Source: Promethearchaeota archaeon (GTDB lineage: Archaea > Asgardarchaeota > Lokiarchaeia > Sigyniarchaeales > SOKP01). Taken from it: a stretch of DNA of 64,000 nucleotides. Shown piece after piece: positions 17,869 to 27,045 of this stretch (position 1 is its first letter; every line of letters begins with the position of its first letter). The position numbers were made by a program, and so were the translations under genes. Under the pieces are notes generated by a model. That model worked only from the letters and a program-made list of their open reading frames with translations, did no database searches and was not told where the DNA came from. The stretch spans positions 44,658-108,657 of the forward strand of contig JAEOTR010000035.1 in the NCBI GenBank assembly GCA_016839705.1, written 5' to 3'.

Positions 17869-18621
17869 TTATCTATTACCGTATTTTTTATAGAGGAAAA
17901 TACCGACAGCCACAATTACTATACTTATTATTATAATTAACAATAAATCTAATAAAATATTAGAGCTCAAAATGGATGCGCCATTGAAAATTGATGTTAA
18001 TGCATCTGTGACATAATAACTGGGTAAAAAGTAGGCAATCACTCGGGTAGTTGGAGTAATTGGAACAAAAGTTCCAAAGAACATTTGCGGTAGAATGAAG
18101 ATAAATGATATCCCCGTTGCTGCTCCTGAGCTTTTAGCTATTGTGGCGGTAATTAATCCAAGTCCTACTGAACATATCGAGAGGAAGATGATGAAAACAA
18201 AAGCAAATATGAGCCCAAGAACAGTACCTTCTGGTGTGAAACCTAATAATACCGAACATATTACTACGATTATTACTTGGATGAGACCGATAATCGTGTT
18301 TGATATAAGATGGCTTCCTATAAATTCACTTGAGGATGTCGGGGTTGTATTTATTCTCTCTAGTAGTCCTTGTTCCCTGTCATCACTGAAAGATTGGGCT
18401 ACAACCATGATAATGAATATACAAGCGTAAGCATATAAGCCAGGTGCCATGACTTCAAATTGACTCACTCCAGGTATACCACTTTCTATCTCTGCAAAAG
18501 CTAGTCCGAATACTAGTGTAAGTACAGCGGGGAATAATAACATCAGAAATAGATAAGCAGGTTCCCGAATCACCTTTTTTAAATTAGTTTTAACTAACGC
18601 AAGAATCCTTTGTAAATTCAT
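17869..18621 (-). CDS. ABC-2 type permease subunit
   Basis: The 250-residue protein has about six membrane segments, including YLFLMLLFPAVLTLVFGLAF, YAYACIFIIMVVAQSF and GLIFAFVFIIFLSICSVGLGL. RQGLLERINTTPTSSSEF is the typical cytoplasmic loop of ABC-2 exporters. The ATPase gene precedes it and its TAA stop is immediately followed by this ATG, so the two are translated in sequence. The pair would export an unknown substrate such as a drug, lipid or polysaccharide. The start is the ATG next to the upstream stop. Confidence 0.85.
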   Translation of the reverse strand: MNLQRILALVKTNLKKVIREPAYLFLMLLFPAVLTLVFGLAFAEIESGIPGVSQFEVMAPGLYAYACIFIIMVVAQSFSDDREQGLLERINTTPTSSSEFIGSHLISNTIIGLIQVIIVVICSVLLGFTPEGTVLGLIFAFVFIIFLSICSVGLGLITATIAKSSGAATGISFIFILPQMFFGTFVPITPTTRVIAYFLPSYYVTDALTSIFNGASILSSNILLDLLLIIIISIVIVAVGIFLYKKYGNR

Positions 18622-19410
18622 TTATATCCCCTCCAAAATTCTTCTACCAGTAATTTTCATAAACACTTCCTCCAAATTTTTGGAATCATGCTTTTCCATC
18701 AACTCTTGAGGAGATCCTAAAGCTATTAACTCTCCATAATCAATGATTGCGACGTTATCACTGAGGGCTTCTGCTTCCTCGATGTAATGGGTGGTGAGAA
18801 TAACAGTCTTACCTTCTTCTTTCAGGGAACCGATGAAACTCCAGGTTGCTCTGCGTGCTCGAGGATCCATGCCCACGGTAGGTTCATCTAAGAATGCTAT
18901 TTTTGGATTATTGATTATTGCGATTAACAGATTAATTTGACGAAGCATGCCACCACTATATCCTTTTGCCTTTCTTTTACTGGCTTCTGTAAAATTTACA
19001 GCTTCTAAAAGACTTTCAGTACGCTCTTTTAATTCCTTTTTATTCATAGTATGAAGATTTCCGAATAATTCTATATTCTCTCGACCAGTAAGAAACTTAA
19101 ATATCGCAGCTTGTTGAGGACACACACCGATTAGTTCTTTTATTTTTCTAAGATTCTTTTTTACATCATAACCTCCAACAGTAGCAGTTCCACTAGTTGG
19201 ATTTAATAATCCACTTAAGATTTTTATAGTCGTTGTTTTTCCTGCTCCATTTGGTCCCAAAAGACCAAAAATCTCTCCCTTCTTTACTTCAAAACTTAGG
19301 TCGTTAACAGCGGTAATATCATCAAACTTTTTTACGAGATTTTTAACGATAATAGCATTTCCATCATCTGGATCCAAAATATCTTCTGAATTTCTTACAT
19401 TTGTTACCAT
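18622..19410 (-). CDS. ABC transporter ATP-binding subunit
   Basis: The 262-residue ATPase has Walker A (GLLGPNGAGKTTTI, near residue 50), signature YSGGMLRQIN, Walker B IAFLDEPTVGMDP and the H-loop LTTHYIEEAE. This is the nucleotide-binding half of the adjacent ABC-2 exporter. The first 15 residues (MVTNVRNSEDILDPD) lie ahead of the conserved core and the start is therefore slightly uncertain. An LPF-type export of drugs or lipids is inferred from family only. Confidence 0.9.
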   Translation of the reverse strand: MVTNVRNSEDILDPDDGNAIIVKNLVKKFDDITAVNDLSFEVKKGEIFGLLGPNGAGKTTTIKILSGLLNPTSGTATVGGYDVKKNLRKIKELIGVCPQQAAIFKFLTGRENIELFGNLHTMNKKELKERTESLLEAVNFTEASKRKAKGYSGGMLRQINLLIAIINNPKIAFLDEPTVGMDPRARRATWSFIGSLKEEGKTVILTTHYIEEAEALSDNVAIIDYGELIALGSPQELMEKHDSKNLEEVFMKITGRRILEGI

Positions 19411-19515
19411 TTCTTTATCAATGTTTTTATTTTTTTAATTATTGAGAATTATCTCAGTATAAATTGGGTAAATTTTTTAACATCATTAAATTTTTCCAGT
19501 AAAATAGATCAATAA

Positions 19516-20313
19516 CTAAGTTTCGATTATAGCTACCGGTCTTACCCAAGCTGCGCTGGCTTTTAAGATTTTAATAGGAAAGCAACTCACCTTAAATCCA
19601 TGAGAGGGAAGTTTATCTAAGTTTGTTAATTTTTCCATCTGATAATATTCTCTTTCAATCCCGGCATAATGTCCTTCCCAGATCAAATTTCTATTTCCCG
19701 TTTCGCGAAATTCTTTAGCTTGAAAGTGAAACGGTCGATCCCAGCCCGCCGCATCCGTTCCTACAACTTTTATGGCTTGATCCACCAACCAAATCGTTCC
19801 TTCTCTTCCGACACCGGTATAGTCTGTCCAGTATTTCATTGTATCCCAAAATTTATCCGCATCTGTCCTGATCAAGACTATATCTAAGGGTTTTAGCGTA
19901 TAATTGATTTTTTGAAGAGCATTTTGAATATCTTCTACACTGATTAAATCTCCCACTTCCTTGTGAGTCATATCCAAAACAACTCCATCACTAAAACAAT
20001 ATTCGATAGGGATTTCATCAATTGTTTTTGATTTTTTTCCTTCACTGGTTGGATGATAGTGCCATGGAGCATCCATATGGGTACCCATATGCACACCTAA
20101 TGATAAAAAATCATCAGCCCATGCTAGACCCTCTGGAAGATCTTCAGCTGTAATACCTGGAAATGAACTAAGCATTACGGGTATACTCTCTTTATGATCT
20201 GCATGTTTAACTTTAGCAGATAAGCCTTTTTCAAGATATTTAAATTCTGAGGGTATATTTCCCAAACCTTCCTTTATTTCCAAACTCAAATCGATAAATT
20301 TAGTAGTTTTCAT
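19516..20313 (-). CDS. Cyclase-family metal hydrolase (kynurenine-formamidase-like)
   Basis: The 265-residue protein carries the family motif GVHMGTHMDAPWH (the H-x-G-T-H-x-D-x-P-x-H metal site), plus DIVLIRTDAD and VGTDAAGWDRP further on. The family includes kynurenine formamidase and other zinc or manganese amide hydrolases that open ring or formyl amides. The substrate is unknown here: no tryptophan catabolism gene is close. It ends in TAG. An 88-base gap separates it from the universal stress protein upstream on the same strand. Confidence 0.82.
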   Translation of the reverse strand: MKTTKFIDLSLEIKEGLGNIPSEFKYLEKGLSAKVKHADHKESIPVMLSSFPGITAEDLPEGLAWADDFLSLGVHMGTHMDAPWHYHPTSEGKKSKTIDEIPIEYCFSDGVVLDMTHKEVGDLISVEDIQNALQKINYTLKPLDIVLIRTDADKFWDTMKYWTDYTGVGREGTIWLVDQAIKVVGTDAAGWDRPFHFQAKEFRETGNRNLIWEGHYAGIEREYYQMEKLTNLDKLPSHGFKVSCFPIKILKASAAWVRPVAIIET

Positions 20314-20401
20314 AATTTCTTTTTCTCTAATTAAATAAAACAGATACTTTCAAACTAATTATGATAAAGTCAAAAAATCATAAATATCTTGTTTTTATAC
20401 T

Positions 20402-20860
20402 TTATTTAACTATTAAAACATCACAAGGGGCATTTTTCGAAACTTTAGAAGAAACTGTTCCTAATAGGACATTTTTTACCTTAGAGTGTTGTCCTCTACT
20501 TCCTAAAATGACAAGATCGAAATTTTCCCTTTCCACCACTCGTCTAATATAATCTCCAGGTGGTTCATTTTCAATTAAGCGAGTCTCAACTGAGGATTTA
20601 TTTTCCCCAAACATTTTTTTTGTTTTATTCAGTAATCTTTCTCCCGCTTCTCGATATACTTCTTCAATGCTGCTATATTTTGAATAAAGGGTTTCTATAT
20701 TAGGATAAAGTTCTGAGGGAACCCTATTATCTTTAATTGAGTGAATTATCACAACTTCACTATCCCATATTTTTTGAAATTCTACGGCTTTTTCAGCAGC
20801 ATTATGTGCATGATCAGAGCCATCTGTTGCGAGCAAAATTTTTTTATACAATTTTATCAC
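20402..20860 (-). CDS. Universal stress protein (UspA family)
   Basis: The product of 152 residues begins KKILLATDGSDHAHNAAEKA, the Usp alpha/beta opening, and ends with LGSRGQHSKVKNVLLGTVSSKV. The final segment has the G-x2-G-x9-G-(S/T) ATP-binding pattern. The family binds ATP or other nucleotides and is made under stress or growth arrest. It is probably translated together with the following cyclase-family gene. Confidence 0.88.
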   Translation of the reverse strand: MIKLYKKILLATDGSDHAHNAAEKAVEFQKIWDSEVVIIHSIKDNRVPSELYPNIETLYSKYSSIEEVYREAGERLLNKTKKMFGENKSSVETRLIENEPPGDYIRRVVERENFDLVILGSRGQHSKVKNVLLGTVSSKVSKNAPCDVLIVK

Positions 20861-21039
20861 CTTAATTATTTTAAGATAACCTTGATTTTTATTTTTAATT
20901 TTCCTAGTGAAAATATCTTATTTAATGGAAAAACCCATATAATTAACACTAGTTTTCACGTATTTTCATTTTCATAAATGTTAAATATTGATTCTTTTAT
21001 TATACAAGAGTCTTAAGATTATAATATTAATCAAAAAAG

Positions 21040-21186
21040 TTGTGTAAATATGGAACGTATTGTTTTTCTCATTACTTGCAATCAAAAGCAATAAAGGATG
21101 TGCTTGGTAAAATCGCAGTTACAATAAAAGGAAACAAAGAGTTGAATATAAAAGAATTTTGGGAACAACTTTTAGAAATTGAATAA
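21040..21186 (+). CDS. Short unknown frame, gene or remnant
   Basis: A frame opens after a TAA at 21028 and includes a TTG at 21040, giving 48 residues that read CKYGTYCFSHYLQSKAIKDV, then LGKIAVTIKGNKELNIKEFW. It looks like genuine protein rather than noise, but no family is recognised and no ATG is present. It might be the C-terminal remnant of a lost gene. Confidence 0.3.
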   Translation: MCKYGTYCFSHYLQSKAIKDVLGKIAVTIKGNKELNIKEFWEQLLEIE

Positions 21187-21298
21187 ATTTTTTATACAGA
21201 TTAAATAAACTTTTTCTAAGCCAAGTTATTTTTATAGTTGAAATAGTAGATTAATAAAATTTTATGAAAACAATATTTATTATATTTCATTTAAAGAT

Positions 21299-21715
21299 AT
21301 GGCAGAAATGAATGAAGAAAAGGAAAAATTAAGAGGTTTTCCCGTTTTAATTAACAGTGTCCTTAGCCCTCTAAATGAAAATTTCAAATTTCAAGAAAAA
21401 TTCAAAAATATTAAAACTAAGATTCTCTTGAATGCATCCAATTTAAAGTATGCTGCGTTGATTTTAATTGATCACGGATCTCTGAACATAAAAAGCATTC
21501 CTAATAAACCAAAAGCAAATCTAAAGAAGAAAAAGGTTGGATGGAATGCTTTTTTAGAGATGGAAACCCAAACTTTCCTCACTCTTGCCATAAATCGAAC
21601 ATCTATAATTAGAGTTGCAAAGATGTGGGTTACTCGGAAAATAAAGATACGAGGTATTAGAACCTTACTCCTTCTGCTAAAAATGTTTAGAATTTTAACA
21701 GATCACGGTGAATGA
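21299..21715 (+). CDS. SCP2-like sterol/lipid-transfer domain protein
   Basis: A 138-residue product. The C-terminal half matches the SCP2 lipid-binding pattern: LILIDHGSLNIKSIP, WNAFLEMETQTFLTLAINRT, and KIKIRGIRTLLLLLKMFRIL, where a final amphipathic helix closes a hydrophobic tunnel. The N-terminus is short and charged. It is 63 bases upstream of a tocopherol-cyclase-like gene on the same strand, suggesting a shared lipid function. The assignment is by pattern and is moderate. Confidence 0.5.
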   Translation: MAEMNEEKEKLRGFPVLINSVLSPLNENFKFQEKFKNIKTKILLNASNLKYAALILIDHGSLNIKSIPNKPKANLKKKKVGWNAFLEMETQTFLTLAINRTSIIRVAKMWVTRKIKIRGIRTLLLLLKMFRILTDHGE

Positions 21716-21778
21716 GACTCATTTTTATCAATAAAAAATAATAAATAAATTGAAATTCAATCTTAAAATAGAAATTTT

Positions 21779-22762
21779 ATGGGAAAGAGAAGTAAACCGA
21801 ACACCTTTCAAGGAAATTTAAAAAAAAAATTCTATTTCGAAGGGTGGTATAATAAAATCGTGGATAAGACAGCAGATCATATATATGCGATTATACCAAC
21901 CATAGCATTGAATAGAAAGGAACTTACCTCACATTGTGCTATTCAATTTTTTGATGCGGTTAATGCAACATCGGAATATTTTAAATTTCCAATAAGTGAG
22001 TTTAAAAATTTGTCAAACAAAAAATATGAGATTTCTATTGGTAAAAATTATTTCTCACTAGAACGAATTCATCTTGATATTGATATGCAAGGATATAAAA
22101 TTACAGGAGATCTCATATATATAGATCCCTTTCTTTGGCCCAAAAAATTTTTACAACCAGGAGCGATGGGATGGCTTTCATATATACCATTTTTAGAGAC
22201 ATATCATGCTGTTGTGAGTATGAATCATATGATACGAGGTAAAATTTCGATTAATGGAGAAAATGTGAATTTCGAAAATGGAAAAGGATATATCGAAAAA
22301 GACTGGGGTAAATCTTTTCCTGGAGCGTGGATTTGGGCACAATCAAATCATTTTTCAAATCAAAATCTTTCATTTATGTTTTCAATTGCTAAAGTGCCTT
22401 TCCTAGGCATGAAATTCAATGGTTTTTTAAGCGCTATATGGTATGAAGGTAGATTCATTAAATTTGCTACCTATACAGGCGCGAAGGTAAAATCTTTAGA
22501 GATCAATCCAGGTAATATTCAAATTGTAGTAGAAGATAAGAGATATCAGCTATATTTTGAACTTGCTAAAGGAAGAATTAAATCTACTTCTCTACTTGCC
22601 CCACAAGAAGGTATAATGTCTGGACGTATAGCTGAAAGCATTACTTCGAAAATTAGATTGAAACTCTTTGATAAGAAGAAGAATGACATCATTATTGATG
22701 ATTTAGGCGTAAATGCAGGATTTGAAGCTAAAGATCCTGCGGTTCTCAAGCCCAAAAAGTAA
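21779..22762 (+). CDS. Tocopherol-cyclase-like protein
   Basis: The protein has 327 residues. Hallmarks of the tocopherol cyclase family are the opening KFYFEGWYNKIVDK, then GYIEKDWGKSFPGAWIW, with WAQSNHF directly after. In plants and cyanobacteria the enzyme closes the chromanol ring; archaea carry uncharacterised relatives that may act on isoprenoid quinones or related lipids. The beta-rich, Trp-rich core occupies roughly residues 10-290. The preceding SCP2-like gene lies on the same strand. A hairpin with T-rich tail follows. Confidence 0.8.
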   Translation: MGKRSKPNTFQGNLKKKFYFEGWYNKIVDKTADHIYAIIPTIALNRKELTSHCAIQFFDAVNATSEYFKFPISEFKNLSNKKYEISIGKNYFSLERIHLDIDMQGYKITGDLIYIDPFLWPKKFLQPGAMGWLSYIPFLETYHAVVSMNHMIRGKISINGENVNFENGKGYIEKDWGKSFPGAWIWAQSNHFSNQNLSFMFSIAKVPFLGMKFNGFLSAIWYEGRFIKFATYTGAKVKSLEINPGNIQIVVEDKRYQLYFELAKGRIKSTSLLAPQEGIMSGRIAESITSKIRLKLFDKKKNDIIIDDLGVNAGFEAKDPAVLKPKK

Positions 22763-22784
22763 TAGAAAATTAATTACTTCTTTT

Positions 22785-22815
22785 CTTCTAATAGCTTTTT
22801 TAGAAGCAATCTCTT
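22785..22815 (+). terminator. Hairpin with T tract after the tocopherol-cyclase-like gene
   Basis: CTTCTAA (22785-22791) pairs with TTAGAAG (22800-22806) around an eight-base loop, and a run of eight T follows. A second shorter pairing flanks it. This is a reasonable terminator. Confidence 0.45.
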
Positions 22816-22918
22816 TTTTTTAATTTTGAAATTTTTCTTAAGCTTTTTTTAGAAATAATCGTTCTTTTAGATTAGCGACTCTTGCATCTATAAAACAAAC
22901 ATAAAGAGTAAAGGAATC

Positions 22919-23686
22919 TTGAAAGACTATTTCTCTTCAGAAGGTATACAAATCTATTATGAAACATTTGGTATAGGGAAACCCATTATTCTGATACACG
23001 GTTGGGGTTCTGATTTGAAACAGAGTTGGGTAGAATCAGGCTGGGTGAAGATTATTCAGTCGATAAGAATGGTGATAGCCATGGATTGTCGAGGTCATGG
23101 CCAAAGTGAAAAACCACATGATCAAAAGGTTTATAGCTATAGTAGTATGTCTCAGGATGTGCTAAATCTGCTGGATCATCTCAACCTAGCAAAAGCGGAT
23201 ATTTTTGGCTATTCCATGGGAGCCTTTATGGCGGTTTATCTGCTTGGTCATCATAGAGAGAGATTCACTTCAATGATTTTAGGTGGCATAGGTGATGAAA
23301 CTGAAGAAAGTAAGGATGCTCGCTTTATCGCTGATGCATTAAGGGCAAAAGAAAACTCGCAAATCACTAACCTTATAGGTCGAGCTTATCGGGAATATGT
23401 CGATTCAAATTCAAATAACGACCGTGAGGCTCTTGCTTTATCAGCCCTACAAATGTGGCCAGAAGGATATCCTGTTCAACTTGGAGGTGTTGACTTAGCT
23501 AATGTCGACATCCCGGTCATTATAATAAATGGTGAATATGATTATCCTTATGTAAAAAGTGATAAAAAACTTAAAGATGCAATAGCAGGTTCTCAATTGG
23601 TTAGAATAGCTAATAAAAATCACCTGAATGTCGTTGTAGATCAACTATTTAAAGAGGAGGTTTTAGAATTCCTCAAACGACAATAA
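22919..23686 (+). CDS. Alpha/beta hydrolase
   Basis: In this 255-residue enzyme the opening VLIHGWGSD-like loop is ILIHGWGSDLK. The nucleophile is in GYSMGAFMAVY, the acid in IIINGEYDYPYV and the base in NKNHLNVVV. The order is the canonical Ser-Asp-His triad of esterases, hydrolases and haloperoxidase-like enzymes. DCRGHGQSEKP is also typical. The start is a TTG at 22919 with an AAAGGAA site upstream. Substrate unknown. Confidence 0.9.
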   Translation: MKDYFSSEGIQIYYETFGIGKPIILIHGWGSDLKQSWVESGWVKIIQSIRMVIAMDCRGHGQSEKPHDQKVYSYSSMSQDVLNLLDHLNLAKADIFGYSMGAFMAVYLLGHHRERFTSMILGGIGDETEESKDARFIADALRAKENSQITNLIGRAYREYVDSNSNNDREALALSALQMWPEGYPVQLGGVDLANVDIPVIIINGEYDYPYVKSDKKLKDAIAGSQLVRIANKNHLNVVVDQLFKEEVLEFLKRQ

Positions 23687-23737
23687 AAAAGTAAATTTTT
23701 GAACAGTTTCAAATATATATATATAATATTTAACTAT

Positions 23738-24430
23738 CTATTTTTTCGCCATTGCTTCTTTTGAATATAACCTTTGTTTCAAAGTGACTGTTCCCGTATC
23801 AATGTTATGCTCTACTAAGTCCACATTTGCTAATTCTTGTACTGCCCTTAAAATAAAAGCGCCTCCAATTCCTGTAGTATTTTTCAATTCCTCTCGGGTC
23901 ATAACCTTCCTTTCACCGTGGAGTACTTTCAAAACCTGGTAATGGGGTTGACCCTGCCAAATTTTTTCTACAAGAACTCTAAAAATAGATAATAGTGCTG
24001 TTATCCTTTCGAAATTTAATTCTTGCGATTCTGCTTCCTCGGCTAATTTTGCGAATTTTGCTAATTCTACTTTTACTTTCTGATACTCATCTAATAATTT
24101 CATCTGTTCTTCAGTTAAGGAACCGATTTTTTGATCTCTTTCTTGCTTTTCTAATTCAAGTTTTTTTGTTGCATCCTCTAAGTTTTTCTTATCGATTTCT
24201 AGTTGCTTTGTCTCTCCTTCTAATTTATTCTTATCTTGTTCTAATTGAATCTTCTCTTTTTCAAGTATCTCTTTCTCTTTACTCAACTCTAATTTATCAC
24301 TTTCTAAGTTTAATAATGCTGTTCTTGAAGTCTCTAATACCTCAATAAATTCCTTAAAACTGGATTCTGCAGCTTGAATCGTCTCATCTATCACATTTAG
24401 GGTTTTATCTTCATCCGTCATTTGAATCAC
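23738..24430 (-). CDS. Coiled-coil protein with C-terminal winged helix
   Basis: The 230-residue product has a heptad-rich coiled coil over about residues 30-140, with runs of Lys, Glu and Leu. A C-terminal helical domain follows in which VLKVLHGERKVMTREELK and TGIGGAFILRAVQELANVDL have the pattern of a winged helix, then a basic end. A regulator that dimerises through the coiled coil is likely. It ends in TAG. No cofactor site is visible. Confidence 0.55.
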   Translation of the reverse strand: MIQMTDEDKTLNVIDETIQAAESSFKEFIEVLETSRTALLNLESDKLELSKEKEILEKEKIQLEQDKNKLEGETKQLEIDKKNLEDATKKLELEKQERDQKIGSLTEEQMKLLDEYQKVKVELAKFAKLAEEAESQELNFERITALLSIFRVLVEKIWQGQPHYQVLKVLHGERKVMTREELKNTTGIGGAFILRAVQELANVDLVEHNIDTGTVTLKQRLYSKEAMAKK

Positions 24431-24489
24431 AATTTATTTTATTCAATTAATTTTATTATATTTATTCTATTAAAAAAATTACTTAAATC

Positions 24490-25731
24490 ATGAGTGAACA
24501 AAATAAGTCCCATCTCAAAACAAAGCTTATTTTAGGAGTATCAATCCCGGTCTTTATTATGGGTCTTGTATCCTTTTTTACTGATGTCTCTAGCGAGATG
24601 ATCCAGAGTATCCTACCTTTGTTTATTATAGACTTAGTAGAAGAGAATCCCACTCTTGTTTTAGGTTTAATCGCAGGAATAACAACTGCACTTGCAAACG
24701 TCTTAAAAGGCGTTTCGGGATGGGCAAGTGATAAGATAAATAAAAGAAAACCGTTTGTGGTTGCTGGATATACAATCTCAAATCTTTCAAAACCATTCAT
24801 AGCTTTTAGTCCCTCTTGGGAGGTTGTTTTAGGTTTAAAGGCCGTGGATCGGTTTGGCAAGGGGCTTAGGACATCTTCTCGAGATACTCTAATTTCTTAT
24901 TATGCTGTTGAAAAAGGAAAAGCTTTTGGTATGCATCGTGCCATGGATACGTTAGGTGCAGTTGTGGGGGCATTATTAGCATTTCTCTTTTTATTTTGGG
25001 CATGGAGTTATTCTCAAATTATATTTTTCTCTGTATTCCCGGGAATTTGCGCAGTAATTTTGATTTTTACTATCAAAGATGTTGATCCCGCGAAATTAGA
25101 CGATTCGAAACTAAAATATTACGGAGAACCTAAAGTAGATAAAATAAGTAAAAACTTTATTAAACTCATTATAATTCTCGGTGTAATTGAATTTGCCAGC
25201 TTAAATATTGCCTTCCTTCAAGCTAGGTCATTAGATTTTATTTCTCCTGGCTTGATTTTTCTCATACCAATTTTTTACTTACTCACTAATATAGTATATA
25301 TGTTTCTTTCACCTTTTTTAGGTTCCTTGTCTGATAGATTCGGACGTAAACCAATAATTATTAGTGGATTATCAATACTATTAATTTCTTGCATAATTTT
25401 GGCATTTCCAGTTGTCCCTTCATCTTTTTCACTTATAATTATTATATTCATATATTTACTATATGGGTTTTATTTAGCTTCTGTAGATCCTATTTCTAGG
25501 GCTTATATAGCAGATTTAGCTGGTAAAAATAAGAGAGGTAGAGCATATGGATATTATTACCTTTCTGTTGGACTAATATCGTTGGGAGAATCTTTACTGT
25601 TTGGCTTTATCTATGATGCTTTGTCATTCACATGGGCATTTTTATATACTGCCACTCTCTTGTTCATATTCATTATTGTGTTTGCGAAAACAGATTTTGC
25701 TAAAATTATTAAAAAAGAAGATAATGATTAG
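24490..25731 (+). CDS. Major facilitator superfamily transporter
   Basis: The 413-residue permease has about twelve membrane segments. The loop between segments 2 and 3 reads SGWASDKINKRKPFVV and the second-half equivalent reads GSLSDRFGRKPIII, both typical of the MFS. An N-terminal SFFTDVSSEMIQSILPL segment is also common in one bacterial/archaeal MFS subgroup. It moves small solutes by proton or cation symport or antiport; the substrate is not known. Its TAG stop lies 6 bases before the stop of the convergent peptidase T gene. Confidence 0.85.
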   Translation: MSEQNKSHLKTKLILGVSIPVFIMGLVSFFTDVSSEMIQSILPLFIIDLVEENPTLVLGLIAGITTALANVLKGVSGWASDKINKRKPFVVAGYTISNLSKPFIAFSPSWEVVLGLKAVDRFGKGLRTSSRDTLISYYAVEKGKAFGMHRAMDTLGAVVGALLAFLFLFWAWSYSQIIFFSVFPGICAVILIFTIKDVDPAKLDDSKLKYYGEPKVDKISKNFIKLIIILGVIEFASLNIAFLQARSLDFISPGLIFLIPIFYLLTNIVYMFLSPFLGSLSDRFGRKPIIISGLSILLISCIILAFPVVPSSFSLIIIIFIYLLYGFYLASVDPISRAYIADLAGKNKRGRAYGYYYLSVGLISLGESLLFGFIYDALSFTWAFLYTATLLFIFIIVFAKTDFAKIIKKEDND

Positions 25732-25737
25732 AGAATG

Positions 25738-27009
25738 TTACTTTTCTTTAGTCCAAAGTTCTGCTAAATATATTAAAACTTCTGCTGCTTTTTGTAAGGC
25801 TAGTGTTGGAATGTGTTCCTTTCTTGAATGGAATAATAAACCCCCAGAAAACAGATTTGGAGTAAGGATCCCTTTTGCACTTAATCGAGCTCCATCAGTA
25901 CCCCCTCTAATAGGATGTATTTTAGGTTCTAAATCCGCATTTTCTATCGCTTTTTTCGCCAAATCAATAATTATCGGTTTTTTCTTAATGAATTTAAGCA
26001 TATTTTGATATTGATGAGTGAACTTAATATCAATTATTAATCCAGGATAGCGAATCTCATAAGTATTTTTTAAATGTTTTATATAGTCTATCCGTCTTTG
26101 GTTTTTTTCTGGATCAAAATCCCTAATTAGCATTCTTGCTGTAGTTTCCTCAGCTTTTCCCTTCATTTTAGTTAAGTGGAAAAAACCCTCCCTTTGTTGT
26201 GTGTGTTCTGGAGACTCAGATTCAGGAAAGTCGCTAAAAAACATGCTAGCTATTTTTATTGAATTTATCATTTTATTTTTAGCATATCCAGAATGTACAT
26301 TTAAACCATGAAAAATAAATTCAGCTCGCCATGCGTCAAAACATTCATACTCCAATTCACCAATTTCACCACCATCTACCGTGTAACATATCTCCGGTAA
26401 CTTTTTTATCTCAACTTTATCGATACCTAAGCCAGTTTCTTCATCTGGAGTAAAACAGATAACTATTGGGCCATGTTTTAATTCTGGAAATTTAGTCCAT
26501 GCAACGCAAGCAGACATAATTTCAGCAATACCTGCTTTATCATCCGCTCCTAATAGAGTATCTCCTTCAGATGTGATAATGTCAAGACCTATATATTCTT
26601 TTAAGTGAGGAGAGTCATCAAAATTTAAGATTAAATCCTTGTCTTGAATAAATTTTATCTCTTTTCCATCATAGTTCTTATGGATAACAGGTTTTACATC
26701 TTTACCGGTCACAGCAGGAGAAGTATCCACATGAGCTAATAAACCTATAGATGGTACTTGTTCAAAACCTTTACTGGGTGGGAGAAAGGCATACACAAAG
26801 CCAAGCTCATCGTGAGCAATATCTTCAAGATCTAATTCTTTTAATTCCTCGGTCAACAATTTTCCTAAATCTAGTTGGTTCTTTGTAGATGGGACGGATT
26901 CCTTTGTTTCATCAGAAGTAGTCCAAATTTTTACATACCGTAAAAAACGCTCTAATGCATTATTATGAAGAAATTCTTGTATTTCTTTAGTAAGTTCCAT
27001 ATCAATCAA
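25738..27009 (-). CDS. pepT: Peptidase T (tripeptide aminopeptidase)
   Basis: The 423-residue M20 family metallopeptidase has LLAHVDTSPAVTG (His93, Asp95), GADDKAGIAEI, PDEETGLGID and the tail PIRGGTDGARLSAKG, the peptidase T signature. Two zinc ions would cleave the N-terminal residue from tripeptides. The start may be TTG at 27009 or ATG at 27000; AAGGTG precedes both. It is followed on the same strand by nothing else in frame. It is well conserved and confident. Confidence 0.9.
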   Translation of the reverse strand: MIDMELTKEIQEFLHNNALERFLRYVKIWTTSDETKESVPSTKNQLDLGKLLTEELKELDLEDIAHDELGFVYAFLPPSKGFEQVPSIGLLAHVDTSPAVTGKDVKPVIHKNYDGKEIKFIQDKDLILNFDDSPHLKEYIGLDIITSEGDTLLGADDKAGIAEIMSACVAWTKFPELKHGPIVICFTPDEETGLGIDKVEIKKLPEICYTVDGGEIGELEYECFDAWRAEFIFHGLNVHSGYAKNKMINSIKIASMFFSDFPESESPEHTQQREGFFHLTKMKGKAEETTARMLIRDFDPEKNQRRIDYIKHLKNTYEIRYPGLIIDIKFTHQYQNMLKFIKKKPIIIDLAKKAIENADLEPKIHPIRGGTDGARLSAKGILTPNLFSGGLLFHSRKEHIPTLALQKAAEVLIYLAELWTKEK

Positions 27010-27045
27010 AATACACCTTAAATTTTAAATTTGAACATATAAAAC

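Noticed and set aside
20861..21298. Possible small RNA between usp and SCP2-like genes
   Set aside because: No notable pairing; the only signal is a short protein-like frame.
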